Source: CAWJEL01 sp964647255 (lineage in GTDB: Bacteria > Chloroflexota > Anaerolineae > CG2-30-64-16). Taken from it: 35,836 nt of DNA. The notes beneath the pieces are model-generated. The model had not been told where the DNA came from and did not search any database. It worked only from the letters and a program-made list of their open reading frames with translations. Within the stretch, counting starts at the first letter, position 1. The number at the start of each line of letters is the position of its first letter. The stretch lies in assembly GCA_964647255.1 (NCBI GenBank), contig CAZYGI010000038.1:1-35836 (forward strand), read 5' to 3'. The position numbers and the translations under genes were made by a program. Below are positions 8,316 through 16,131 of this stretch, in pieces.

Positions 8316-9746
8316 CTAAAAAGGCAGACTTTGCGCGTTACCGTCTATGGTCTTCCGTAAGTCGCGCAGTTGCAGGAACATCTCTGGTGGGAGTAGAACC
8401 TTGGTCACGGGATCGCCTGCCATTTTCTCAATGGCCTCCAACGCACGCATGGCAACTACATACGAGGCCTCTTTGCCCGAAACACTAATGCTCTGGAAGC
8501 TGCCGGCGATTTCCTCGATGACTTGCTTCTGTGCCTGCGCCCATGCCACCTCCTTGATCTTCAGCAGAACTGCTTCCGCTTCACCTTTGCGAATCATCGC
8601 TTCACGCTCACTTTGGGCAATGCGAATGCTCCAATCGGCCAGCCATTTCTCCATAAGCCGCTTGCGAGCTTCGTCGGGCACTTTCATCGGCCCGATATCC
8701 ACCGAGGTCGTTTGGACACCTAGCGCCTTTGAAGTTGTCTTATTAATGGCCTGCTTAAGCTCATCCTTGAAACGATCACGCTCTTTGTCCGACATGGGCA
8801 TAAGTTCTTCCAGGTCATAACGCCCCACGACATCCCGCACCGCGCCGTCGGCAATGGATTTGACCGTGTTCCGCCAATCGCTGCCACCCGGGGACCACAC
8901 ATCCTTGAAAAGCTTCTGTTCGGAATACGTAAACTGACCATCTTGAATCTGCTCATCCTCGGACCCAGGATCGATTTTGTGAAATACGATGACCGCGAAC
9001 TCCTCAATCAGCACCTTGTCTTTGGTGGCCACCTGTTCTACAGTGATCCGTTCGGCGCGGCCGTTCAGTGGCACCACCATGCTGATCCGCTCGAACGGCT
9101 CCAGCCACGTTATCCCGCGGCCGACAACGCGCGACAACTTACCGCTCTTTTCCAGAATGACCGCGTGCCCTTCCTGCACGATCAACGTCCCTGGCCCGCC
9201 GAATCGCGTCAGGGATCCGCCCGACTCGCCTCGCGTCTCGACCTGTCCGTTGCTTACAATCAACGTACCGCGACCAATTCCCAGAAGGGCACTAATTGCG
9301 CTGAAGGCCGCCTCTTGCTCATGCCCCTTGTAGTTCTCGTACTGGCTGTACATGTTTTGGCCCACAGTAGAGCCGTATGGAACCAGGAAGATCACTGCCA
9401 CGAGCGCCGGGATGAGCAACCCAATGATCTCGCTCCAGAAAATCTTCAGGGTATTGTTGCTCAACAAAAAGCTCAGGAGCCAACTCTTGGCGATCATTCC
9501 ATCCTGAACTTCGGGCTGAAACAGCGCCTCGGCGACGAGCCAGCTCAGGAAAGCGGCTACAGTCAGCAAGACCAGAAGGACAACCAGAAAACGCGAGGTA
9601 ACCTTCGTGCGTCGGGAAAGGAAGGGGAGTCGAAAAGCAAAAGCCAACAGATACGCGGGAATCGCCAGGATCGGCCACGGCCAACCCAGCTTCAGAAGGC
9701 CAAAGAGCGCGGCAAACGTCAGGATGATCTCAATGATGAAGCGCAT
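8316..9746 (-). CDS. SPFH/band-7 (flotillin/prohibitin-like) membrane protein
   Basis: This 476-aa protein has four hydrophobic segments in its first 130 residues (about 3-20, 25-41, 52-72, 107-123). A long SPFH domain follows (about 165-375: GTLIVQEGHAVILE, FERISMVVPLNGRAERITVE, TTSVDIGPMKVPDEARKR). The C-terminal helical region (375-476) has the AQSEREAMIRKGEAEA motif typical of the flotillin/stomatin class, which drives oligomerisation. It is the first gene of the minus-strand operon. The spacing to the next gene is so short that the stop overlaps the next ribosome-binding site. The expected role is a ring- or cage-forming membrane scaffold; no NfeD partner or FtsH-like protease is adjacent. 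ATG 9746 has only a weak purine stretch upstream. Confidence 0.9.
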   Translation of the reverse strand: MRFIIEIILTFAALFGLLKLGWPWPILAIPAYLLAFAFRLPFLSRRTKVTSRFLVVLLVLLTVAAFLSWLVAEALFQPEVQDGMIAKSWLLSFLLSNNTLKIFWSEIIGLLIPALVAVIFLVPYGSTVGQNMYSQYENYKGHEQEAAFSAISALLGIGRGTLIVSNGQVETRGESGGSLTRFGGPGTLIVQEGHAVILEKSGKLSRVVGRGITWLEPFERISMVVPLNGRAERITVEQVATKDKVLIEEFAVIVFHKIDPGSEDEQIQDGQFTYSEQKLFKDVWSPGGSDWRNTVKSIADGAVRDVVGRYDLEELMPMSDKERDRFKDELKQAINKTTSKALGVQTTSVDIGPMKVPDEARKRLMEKWLADWSIRIAQSEREAMIRKGEAEAVLLKIKEVAWAQAQKQVIEEIAGSFQSISVSGKEASYVVAMRALEAIEKMAGDPVTKVLLPPEMFLQLRDLRKTIDGNAQSLPF

Positions 9747-9775
9747 GATAGCCGTTCGATCCTCTCAGTGACCGC

Positions 9776-9952
9776 ATGAACAAACAGATCTTATTCCTGC
9801 ACGTTAAACACGACGCGGCCACGGCTGCGAGGAAAGCCGTGACCGCGTTCAACGCCCGATCCCTTATGAAGTCCGACCAGGCGGTTTGGATGATCGAGTT
9901 GACCGGCCATGACATTGAACTCCCATCCTTGAAGTGGCTCGCCGATCAATAG
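9776..9952 (+). CDS. Possible 58-aa small protein
   Basis: A short frame starts at ATG 9776 and ends with TAG at 9950-9952. It begins MNKQILFLHVKHD, contains SDQAVWMIELTGHDIEL, and ends in LKWLADQ. Residue use looks protein-like (alternating hydrophobic and charged residues, no repeats). There is no clear ribosome-binding site, and the frame is divergent from the SPFH operon. It could be a real small protein, a remnant of a larger gene, or chance. I do not recognise a family. Confidence 0.35.
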   Translation: MNKQILFLHVKHDAATAARKAVTAFNARSLMKSDQAVWMIELTGHDIELPSLKWLADQ

Positions 9953-9999
9953 AACAAATGTTTTATGTCTATTTACTCTCATTCTATGATAAGGCGATG

Positions 10000-10031
10000 C
10001 AAAATGCAAGTCCCAAAATGCAGCAAAATGC
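10000..10031. repeat. Three direct copies of CAAAATGC upstream of the patatin gene
   Basis: CAAAATGC occurs at 10000-10007, 10014-10021 and 10024-10031, with starts 14 and 10 nt apart. It lies in the AT-rich stretch between the SPFH operon and the patatin promoter, ending 37 nt before the -35 box. The arrangement would fit an activator or repressor site, but no regulator is known. Confidence 0.4.
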
Positions 10032-10068
10032 CAAGAAGTGATGTCTATGAAAACCTCTCCACCCCCTC

Positions 10069-10097
10069 TTGACAACCCTGCCCACGCACCGTACAAT
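10069..10097 (+). promoter_or_regulatory. Near-consensus sigma-70 promoter of the patatin-GNAT unit
   Basis: TTGACA at 10069-10074 and TACAAT at 10092-10097 are separated by exactly 17 nt. The predicted transcript start is near 10104, giving a leader of about 90 nt before the ATG at 10194. Confidence 0.8.
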
Positions 10098-10193
10098 ATG
10101 CGCACAAAACCGGGGCACGTTGCGCCGCCCGCTGCTGCCGGATCGCTCCCTTTGCGTCCGCCTGTGTTCGCTCATCAGTCAGGAGGCTCCCCT

Positions 10194-11120
10194 ATGCAAC
10201 CCTTCCGCAAAAACGTCGCCATCGCGATTGACGGCGGTGGCATCCGCGGGGTGGTGATCACCCGCGCGCTCACCCATCTCGAGGAGCACCTCGGCAAGCC
10301 GGTGCGCCAGGTGTTCGGGATCGCGGCCGGCACTTCAACTGGCTCGATCATCTCCGCGGCGATCGGCGCCGGGCTGACCGCCGCCAAGATGCACGAGCTG
10401 TACGTGTCGCTCGGCGATGTGATCTTCCAGCAGACGCTGCGCAGCAAGCTCTGGCTGCTGCTGAAGTACCGCTATCCGCACGGTCCCCTCGCCGAGGCGC
10501 TCAAGAAGCACATCGGCGACCTCAAGATGGGGGACTTCTGGGCCGCGGACCCGCCGATTGATGTGGTGATCCCCTGCTTCGACCTGGTGGAGAACCGCAC
10601 CCGCTTCGTCAAGTCGTGGAAGCATGAATACCAGGACTGGCCCATGGTCACGGCGGTGCTGGCGTCCTCTTCCGTGCCCACCTTCTTCCCCGCGGTCGAG
10701 GACCGCTATGTGGACGGCGGGGTCGGCTCCTACGCCAACCCCTGCTATATCGCGGCCTACGAGGCGATCTACTGCCAGCACTGGGATCCGGCTGAGACGA
10801 CGCTGATCAGCCTGGGCACGGGCCGCTACCCGCACGGGCTCAAGCCGGGCCAGGCGAACAAGCTCATGGCCTGGGAGTGGCTTGATCCGGTGCTGGGCGC
10901 GTTCGGCCAGTCGTCCGATGACCAACAGATTCAGCTCACCGGCACGCTCTTCCCCGGGCTCGATTTCCGCCGCTTCCAGGTGGACATGCGGGAGAACATC
11001 GGGATGGACGCTGCCGACAAGATCCCGGAGCTGATCACCTACGGCGACGCGCTCTGGCAAAGGATGCTGAACGATCAGGTCGAGGCGATCCCGGACTTTC
11101 GACAGGTGATTTCGGTATGA
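10194..11120 (+). CDS. Patatin-like phospholipase
   Basis: This 308-aa patatin-family serine lipase has the oxyanion motif GGGIRG (14-19), the nucleophile elbow GTSTG with Ser48, and the catalytic Asp174 in YVDGG, so the Ser-Asp dyad is intact. It should hydrolyse acyl esters of phospholipids or other lipids. ATG 10194 is chosen because AGGAGG lies at 10181-10186 with 7-nt spacing; the longer frame starting at 10038 overlaps the promoter. No signal peptide is seen, so the enzyme is cytoplasmic. The GNAT gene starts inside its stop codon (ATGA). The motifs resemble the CBASS effector CapV, but no nucleotide cyclase is nearby, so a housekeeping lipid role is as likely. Confidence 0.93.
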   Translation: MQPFRKNVAIAIDGGGIRGVVITRALTHLEEHLGKPVRQVFGIAAGTSTGSIISAAIGAGLTAAKMHELYVSLGDVIFQQTLRSKLWLLLKYRYPHGPLAEALKKHIGDLKMGDFWAADPPIDVVIPCFDLVENRTRFVKSWKHEYQDWPMVTAVLASSSVPTFFPAVEDRYVDGGVGSYANPCYIAAYEAIYCQHWDPAETTLISLGTGRYPHGLKPGQANKLMAWEWLDPVLGAFGQSSDDQQIQLTGTLFPGLDFRRFQVDMRENIGMDAADKIPELITYGDALWQRMLNDQVEAIPDFRQVISV

Positions 11121-11701
11121 CCATCGCCGATAACCTGTGGCAGGGCCAGACGGTGCGGCTGACCGGCATCACGAAGGACGATGTCAAGCTCGCTGCCCGC
11201 TGGTACAACGATGCGGGTTTCCTGCGCCTGTGGGATGCGGACGCGGCCCGGCCGCGCTCCAAGACCGAGCTCAGCAAGTGGCTGGCAAAGCCGGACCGGG
11301 AAGGCCGCGCCTTTCGCTTCGCCATCCGGCCGCTCGACAGCGATGCGCTGCTCGGCCTGATCGAGATTGACGGCATCATCTGGTCGCGCGGCGTGGCGTG
11401 GCTCGCCATCGGCATCGGCGAGCGCGAGAATTGGGGCAAGGGGATCGGCGGCGAGGCGATGACGCTGGCGCTGGACTTCGCCTTCCGCGAGCTGAACCTC
11501 CACCGGGTCCAGTTGACCGTCTTCGAGTACAACGAGCGGGCGATCGCGCTGTACGAGCGGCTCGGTTTCGTCCGCGAGGGCGTTTGCCGCGAGTTCATGC
11601 AGCGCGATGGCCGGGGCTACGACATGTACCTGTACGGGCTGCTGCGCCGCGAATGGGAAGCGCAACGCAACGCGGGAAATCGCCCGTACATCCGGGCGTA
11701 G
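11117..11701 (+). CDS. GNAT N-acetyltransferase, RimJ/RimL type
   Basis: This 194-aa protein has the RimJ/RimL layout: N-terminal VRLTGITKDD, acyl-CoA-binding motif A around IGIGERENWGKGIGGEA (about 98-114), then LNLHRVQLTVFEYNERAIALYERLGF. Such enzymes acetylate protein N-termini or small amines; the substrate cannot be read from sequence. Its ATG overlaps the patatin stop by four bases, so expression is translationally coupled to the lipase. A long imperfect hairpin lies just downstream. Confidence 0.9.
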   Translation: MTIADNLWQGQTVRLTGITKDDVKLAARWYNDAGFLRLWDADAARPRSKTELSKWLAKPDREGRAFRFAIRPLDSDALLGLIEIDGIIWSRGVAWLAIGIGERENWGKGIGGEAMTLALDFAFRELNLHRVQLTVFEYNERAIALYERLGFVREGVCREFMQRDGRGYDMYLYGLLRREWEAQRNAGNRPYIRA

Positions 11702-11723
11702 ATGCGACCAGGGTTCGTCGTAC

Positions 11724-11763
11724 CGACTTCAGTCGTTGGCGCCGGGCGGAACGACTAAAGTCG
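11724..11763. repeat. Palindromic intergenic element, possible bidirectional terminator
   Basis: CGACTTCAGTCGTT (11724-11737) pairs with AACGACTAAAGTCG (11750-11763), 13 of 14 positions, around a 12-nt loop. Downstream bases are TTACTAC rather than a run of U. It lies between the convergent GNAT and queG genes and has the look of a dispersed palindromic repeat. It may end transcription from both sides. Confidence 0.55.
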
Positions 11764-11801
11764 TTACTACAATAAACCAGGCGAACTTCAGCCGACGTGG
11801 A

Positions 11802-13130
11802 CTAGGGTGCCAGCTCTGAGCGCACCCACGGGTGGGTTTCGACCGTCCTGGCATGTGCCAGGGCGAGATCGGCCTCCGCGCCGCCGAGGCGGCGGAGCGC
11901 CCAGGCCGCATGCCCGCGCACCAACGGCTCGGGATCGGCCAGCAGCGCGATCAGCGGCGGGATCAGGGCCGGATCGCCTGAGTTGCCCGCAGCCACGCAC
12001 GCGTTGCGCACCAGGCCGCGCCGCTTGGCCCGCAGCACCGGCGTGCCTCGGAAGCGGGCGCGGAACGCCGCCTCATCCAGCGTCAACAAGTCAAACAATG
12101 TGGCAGATTTCTCGCTGGCAATTCGCCGCATCGGGCGTTGAGCCGCTGACCCGGCCGGAATGACAGGCTCCAAGTTTCCTGATCCGTCTGCGAGCTGGCC
12201 GGCGGCTAGGCTGCGCCCAAGCCAACGGCCCCGGCCAGTTTCTGCTTGCCGGCTATACGGGCAGACCTCCTGGCAGACATCGCAGCCGAAGACCCACTGG
12301 CCCATCAGCGGCCGCAACTCGCGCGGGATCGGCCCGCGCAACTCGATGGTCAGGTAGGAGATGCAGCGCCGCGCGTCGAGCACGTGTGGACCGGCGAAGG
12401 CCTGGGTGGGGCACGCGTCGAGGCAACGGGTACACCGGCCGCACCTAACCTCTTGCTCTCCTCTCCTCGCAGGAGCGGGGCCGGGGGTGAGGTCCTCTGC
12501 CACCATCAGCCCCGCCAACACCGTCCACGACCCCAGCCCCGGCGTGATCAGGCAGCAGTTGCGGCCGATGAAGCCCAGGCCGGCCTGCGCGGCAAAATCG
12601 CGCTCCAGCACCGGCGCCGAGTCCACGAAGACCTTGCCCAATTCGCTGCGCCCCGTGCGCGCCCGGATGAAGGCATCCAGCGCATAGAGCTTTGGCTTGA
12701 GCACGTCGTGGTAGTCGGGCAGGCAGGCATACCGCGCGATGCGGGCAGGGCGATCGTGTTCCGCGTCACCGGTTCCCGCGGGCAAGGCCGCATCCTTCGA
12801 CTGGTGATTCGTTGTATCGAATGTTGAGCCGTTGGCCCGCTCAGGATGCTCCGCTTCTTTTGGCAGCCGAAGTGTACGCGGCGCGGCGCCCTCCGGCCGT
12901 CCGGCGCCGTAGTTGACGCCCAACAAAATCATGCTGCGGGCATCCGGCGCCCACCGCACCGGATCGAGCCGCTCGGCCGCGCGCGCCGCCAGGTAGGCCA
13001 TGTCGCCGTGATAGCCGGCCGCCAGCCAGCCCGTGAACTCGGCCGCGCGCTGCGGCGGCCCGACCGGGATGATCCCGGCGAGGTCGAAACCGAGCTGGGC
13101 CGCAAAGTTGAGAATTTCGTCCGTGAGCAT
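11802..13130 (-). CDS. queG: Epoxyqueuosine reductase QueG
   Basis: QueG reduces epoxyqueuosine to queuosine in tRNA, using cobalamin and two 4Fe-4S clusters. This 442-aa protein shows the family N-terminus (FDLAGIIPVGPP), the VFVDSAPVLERDFAAQAGLGFIG core (split across 20 residues here only by length), the ferredoxin motifs CGRCTRCLDACP and CDVCQEVCP, and a C-terminal HEAT-like segment (LADPEPLVRGHAAWAL). ATG 13130 is chosen because family similarity begins there; the frame extends further upstream without it. The protein is longer than typical (about 350-400) because of extra segments, one of about 50 residues before RIARYA, one with LTPGPAPARRGE before the first cluster, and one after CPYSRQ. 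These read like dispersed DNA repeats inserted in frame. The gene is divergent from the helicase gene. Confidence 0.92.
   Translation of the reverse strand: MLTDEILNFAAQLGFDLAGIIPVGPPQRAAEFTGWLAAGYHGDMAYLAARAAERLDPVRWAPDARSMILLGVNYGAGRPEGAAPRTLRLPKEAEHPERANGSTFDTTNHQSKDAALPAGTGDAEHDRPARIARYACLPDYHDVLKPKLYALDAFIRARTGRSELGKVFVDSAPVLERDFAAQAGLGFIGRNCCLITPGLGSWTVLAGLMVAEDLTPGPAPARRGEQEVRCGRCTRCLDACPTQAFAGPHVLDARRCISYLTIELRGPIPRELRPLMGQWVFGCDVCQEVCPYSRQAETGRGRWLGRSLAAGQLADGSGNLEPVIPAGSAAQRPMRRIASEKSATLFDLLTLDEAAFRARFRGTPVLRAKRRGLVRNACVAAGNSGDPALIPPLIALLADPEPLVRGHAAWALRRLGGAEADLALAHARTVETHPWVRSELAP
12098..12175. repeat. Repeat-like in-frame insert within queG (C-terminal side)
   Basis: The DNA from TGTGGCAGATTTCTCGCTGG to GGAATGACAGGCTCC resembles the common dispersed element that starts 'cctgtcattcc' and ends 'gaaatctg' when read on the minus strand. 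It encodes the segment between CPYSRQ and FDLLTLDE, which the QueG family normally lacks. Assignment is by pattern recognition only. Confidence 0.4.
12449..12500. repeat. Repeat-like in-frame insert within queG (before the Fe-S cluster)
   Basis: The stretch contains CTCTCCTCTCCTCGCAGGAG followed by CGGGGCCGGGGGTGAGG. This is an imperfect palindrome of the widespread 'ggtgagg / cctctcc' dispersed repeat type. On the queG strand it is read as LTPGPAPARRGE, just before CGRC. Confidence 0.45.
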
Positions 13131-13182
13131 GGTGGAAATTATAGCACCGCGCCGCTTCTTCGCCCTATCGCCCCACCCCAGG

Positions 13183-13188
13183 TATAAT
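13183..13188 (+). promoter_or_regulatory. TATAAT -10 box placing the transcript start on the helicase ATG
   Basis: TATAAT at 13183-13188 lies 6 nt before the ATG at 13195, so the expected start of transcription coincides with the start codon. Only a poor -35 (TTCGCC, 13159-13164) is visible. The implication is a leaderless mRNA, consistent with the absence of a Shine-Dalgarno sequence. Confidence 0.55.
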
Positions 13189-13194
13189 CCGCTC

Positions 13195-15948
13195 ATGTCA
13201 ATCGAAAGCGCCCTCGATTCGCTGCGCCGCGATCCCCGGTTCGACCGGAACATCGTCCGGTGGGAAACCCTCCCCGGCCGGCCCGCACAGCTTGCGGATT
13301 TCCCTCCGGAGCTGGATGCGCGTCTGGCAACCGCGGTGGCGCAGCGCGGCATTTCACGGCCCTACACACACCAGGCCGACGCGGTTGCGGCCGCGCTCCG
13401 CGGGGAGCACGTTGCCATCGTGACCCCGGCAGCCAGCGGCAAGACGCTCTGTTACAATCTGCCGGTGCTCCATCGCCTGCTCGCCGACCCAAGCGGCCGG
13501 GCGCTCTATCTCTTCCCGACCAAGGCCCTCGCCCAGGATCAACTGGCCCAGCTGCGCGAGCTTATGGGACTTCTGGGCGGGGCGGAGGAAGCAAGGAGGC
13601 AGGGAGACAAGGAAAAGCGACCTCCCCTCGGCCCCTCCGCTCCGCCGCTCAGCTGTGCGACGTACGACGGCGACACACCCTCCGCGCAGCGCACCCGGAT
13701 TCGCGAGGAGGCTCGCATCGTGCTCAGCAATCCCGACATGCTGCACGCCGGCATCCTGCCGCAGCATCCGCGCTGGGCCCGCTTCTTCGCCCATCTGCGC
13801 ATCGTGGTGATTGATGAGATGCACATCTATCGCGGGGTGTTCGGCTCGCACACGGCGAACGTGCTCCGCCGGCTGCGCCGCATCTGCCGCTTCTACGGCA
13901 GCGATCCGCAGTTCATCCTGGCCTCCGCCACCATCGCCAACCCCGACGAGCTGGCCGTCCGCCTGGTCGAAGCGCCGGTGACGGTGATCGGACCGGAGCG
14001 GGACGGCGCGCCGCAGGGCGAGAAGCACGTGATCTTCTACAACCCGCCGCTGCTCGACCCGGCGCTCGGCATCCGCCGCAGCGCAAGCCTGGAAGCCGCC
14101 GATCTCGCCGCGCACCTGCTCGAGCACAATGTACAGACCATCGTCTTTGCCCGCGCCCGGCTGACCGCAGAACTGATCCTGACTTACCTTCGGGAGAAGG
14201 AAGGTCCCCTCGAACGAATCCCGGCCGAAAACGACTCTCGGCCACCTGCCGTCGGCCACGGGCCACGGGCCATTCGCGGCTACCGGGGCGGGTATCTGCC
14301 GGGCGAACGGCGTGAGATCGAGCGCGGGCTGCGGGAGGGGGCGGTGCGCGGGGTCGTCGCGACGAACGCGTTGGAGCTGGGCATTGACATCGGCCAGCTT
14401 GACGCCGCGGTGCTGGCGGGCTATCCCGGCAGCATCGCCAGCGCGCGGCAGCAGATGGGCCGGGCGGGACGCCGCCGGGGCGCGTCGGCGGGACTGCTGG
14501 TGGCAAGCGCCGCGGCGATGGACCAGTACGTCATCGCTCACCCGGAATGGCTGCTCGAGCGCAGCCCGGAGCACGCCCGGCTGAACCCCGACAACGCGAT
14601 CATCCTGGCCGGACACCTGGCCTGCGCCGCCGCGGAGCTGCCGATCCGCGCCGGAGAGGCGTTTGGCGCGGCAGGACCGGCCGGCAACCCGTCGCAGGCG
14701 ATGACCTCTGGGCCAACTCGGCCCGAATTGCTGGCCGACCTGCTCGATGACCTGGTCGAGGCGGGCCAGCTTTACCGCAGCGGCGAGCGGTGCTATTGGG
14801 CCGGCGACGGCGCGCCCACCGCGGCGTTGAGCCTCCGCTCGGCCGCCACGGATCGCGTCGTCATCCAAACCGCCAGTGCGGACGGCAGGCCGCAGGTCAT
14901 CGGCGAGCTGGATCGCGAGGGCGCGAACATCTTGCTCTACGAAGGTGCGATCTACCTGCACGAGGGACAGACCACCCTGGTCGAGCGCCTGGATTGGGAA
15001 GCCGGGGTCGCCCAGGTGCGGCCGGTCGAGGTGGACTTCTACACGCAGCCCATCAGCAGCGAGAAGATCGAGATCCTGCGGACGATAGACGATAGCCAAT
15101 GGACGACGGCCGGCGCCGGCTGGGGTGATGTCCGCGTGGTTGGACAGACGACCGGCTACAAGATCATCCGCCGCACCACCCATGAGGTGCTGGGGTTCGG
15201 CCAGGTCACGCTGCCCGAACAGACGCTGGAAACGCAGGCGTGCTGGCTGACTCTCTCCGACGCGCTGATCGAGCGGTTGAAGGCCGCGGGCGCCTGGTAT
15301 TCCGATCCGAACGATTACGGGCCAAGCTGGCCAGCGCAGCGAGACGCGGCGCGCGCCCGGGACGGCTACCGCTGCCAGGGATGCGGCGCGCCGGAGGAAC
15401 CCGGCCGGCAGCATGACGTCCACCATCGCATCCCCTTCCGTGCATTTCTGGCCGATGCGGGCCTGCGCGGCGGGCTGGCGCAAGAGCACGCGTGGCGGGC
15501 GGCCAACGTGCTGGCGAACCTCGTCACGCTCTGCCCGGCATGCCACCGCCGCGCGGAGGCGAGTGTGCGCATCCGCACCGGACTGGGCGGTGCAGCGGCG
15601 CTCATCGCCGGTGTGGCGCCGATCTTCCTGATGTGCGATGGGCGGGATCTCGGCGTGCTGGCGGAGGCGCAGACGCCCGACTCGGGGACGCCCCGGATCA
15701 CGCTCTACGAACGGACGCCCGGCGGCGTGGGATATGCCGAACAGGTGCACCGCTCACTGCCGGAGATCCTGGCCGCCGCGCACGACCTGGTCGCTTCGTG
15801 CCCTTGCGAGACAGGCTGTCCAGCCTGCGTGGGGCCGCTGTTGGAGCACGAATACGCGCTGGACACGAAGCTGCTGGCGACGGCGCTGATCCGAGAGCTG
15901 CGGGCGGGCTTCCCGGACGAAGCGGCCCCAACCGGCCGTTGCTTGTAA
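13195..15948 (+). CDS. MrfA/YprA-type DEAD/DEAH helicase with embedded HNH nuclease motif
   Basis: This 917-aa superfamily-2 helicase has motif I TPAASGKT (about 78-85), motif II IDEMH, motif III SATIANP, C-terminal helicase motifs (ATNALELGIDIG; QQMGRAGRR), and a DUF1998-type end with the cysteine set CPCETGCPAC. This architecture is that of MrfA, a 3'-5' DNA helicase in repair. Unusually, an HNH module sits between the helicase core and the end of DUF1998: Cys727-x2-Cys730, His743-His744 (VHHRIPF), and Cys780-x2-Cys783-His784 (CPACHRR). This is a complete zinc-bound HNH signature. Two low-complexity inserts (about 130-153 and 340-362) look like repeat-derived DNA. The start at 13195 fits the -10 box directly upstream and family similarity (MSIESALDSLRRD). 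Confidence 0.92.
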   Translation: MSIESALDSLRRDPRFDRNIVRWETLPGRPAQLADFPPELDARLATAVAQRGISRPYTHQADAVAAALRGEHVAIVTPAASGKTLCYNLPVLHRLLADPSGRALYLFPTKALAQDQLAQLRELMGLLGGAEEARRQGDKEKRPPLGPSAPPLSCATYDGDTPSAQRTRIREEARIVLSNPDMLHAGILPQHPRWARFFAHLRIVVIDEMHIYRGVFGSHTANVLRRLRRICRFYGSDPQFILASATIANPDELAVRLVEAPVTVIGPERDGAPQGEKHVIFYNPPLLDPALGIRRSASLEAADLAAHLLEHNVQTIVFARARLTAELILTYLREKEGPLERIPAENDSRPPAVGHGPRAIRGYRGGYLPGERREIERGLREGAVRGVVATNALELGIDIGQLDAAVLAGYPGSIASARQQMGRAGRRRGASAGLLVASAAAMDQYVIAHPEWLLERSPEHARLNPDNAIILAGHLACAAAELPIRAGEAFGAAGPAGNPSQAMTSGPTRPELLADLLDDLVEAGQLYRSGERCYWAGDGAPTAALSLRSAATDRVVIQTASADGRPQVIGELDREGANILLYEGAIYLHEGQTTLVERLDWEAGVAQVRPVEVDFYTQPISSEKIEILRTIDDSQWTTAGAGWGDVRVVGQTTGYKIIRRTTHEVLGFGQVTLPEQTLETQACWLTLSDALIERLKAAGAWYSDPNDYGPSWPAQRDAARARDGYRCQGCGAPEEPGRQHDVHHRIPFRAFLADAGLRGGLAQEHAWRAANVLANLVTLCPACHRRAEASVRIRTGLGGAAALIAGVAPIFLMCDGRDLGVLAEAQTPDSGTPRITLYERTPGGVGYAEQVHRSLPEILAAAHDLVASCPCETGCPACVGPLLEHEYALDTKLLATALIRELRAGFPDEAAPTGRCL
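13580..13651. repeat. Low-complexity in-frame insert in the helicase gene
   Basis: Purine-rich DNA (GGAAGCAAGGAGGCAGGGAG onward) followed by a pyrimidine-rich stretch (CCTCCCCTCGGCCCCTCCGC) forms an imperfect inverted repeat. It encodes a charged then Pro-rich segment between the motif Ia region (FPTKALAQDQL) and ATYDGDTP, where the family normally has a few residues only. Confidence 0.45.
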
Positions 15949-15970
15949 ATCGCGGCGGGAGTGTTATAAT
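15943..15970 (+). promoter_or_regulatory. Promoter of the ceramide-type cluster
   Basis: TTGTAA at 15943-15948 and TATAAT at 15965-15970 are spaced 16 nt apart. The -35 overlaps the stop codon of the helicase gene. The start of transcription would be near 15977, giving a leader of about 155 nt before the acyltransferase ATG at 16132. I see no riboswitch that I recognise in this leader. Confidence 0.6.
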
Positions 15971-16131
15971 GCCGCCGTGTTTTTCTGAGCCCTGATCCCA
16001 ATCATCTTCTTCGCCGCGCCGCTGCCGCGAACCGGATCCCGTTCCGGTCAGGTCCGCCAGTCTGAAACGGAGGCCAGTCAGCACCTCATCGGCCGCGCAG
16101 CACACCCATACCATGCAGAAAGCAAGGCATT

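Noticed and set aside
9791..10105. Minus-strand frame of 104 codons upstream of the SPFH operon
   Set aside because: It overlaps the patatin promoter and the more protein-like 58-aa plus frame, and has no ribosome site.
10194..11701. CBASS defence operon (patatin CapV-like effector plus partner)
   Set aside because: The lipase motifs resemble CapV, but there is no CD-NTase, E1/E2, JAB or HORMA gene next to it; the only coupled gene is a GNAT.
13354..15750. Long open frame of about 800 codons opposite the helicase gene
   Set aside because: It is the high-GC antisense shadow of the helicase; residues are Arg/Ala/Gln-rich without domains, and the sense frame has full helicase motifs.
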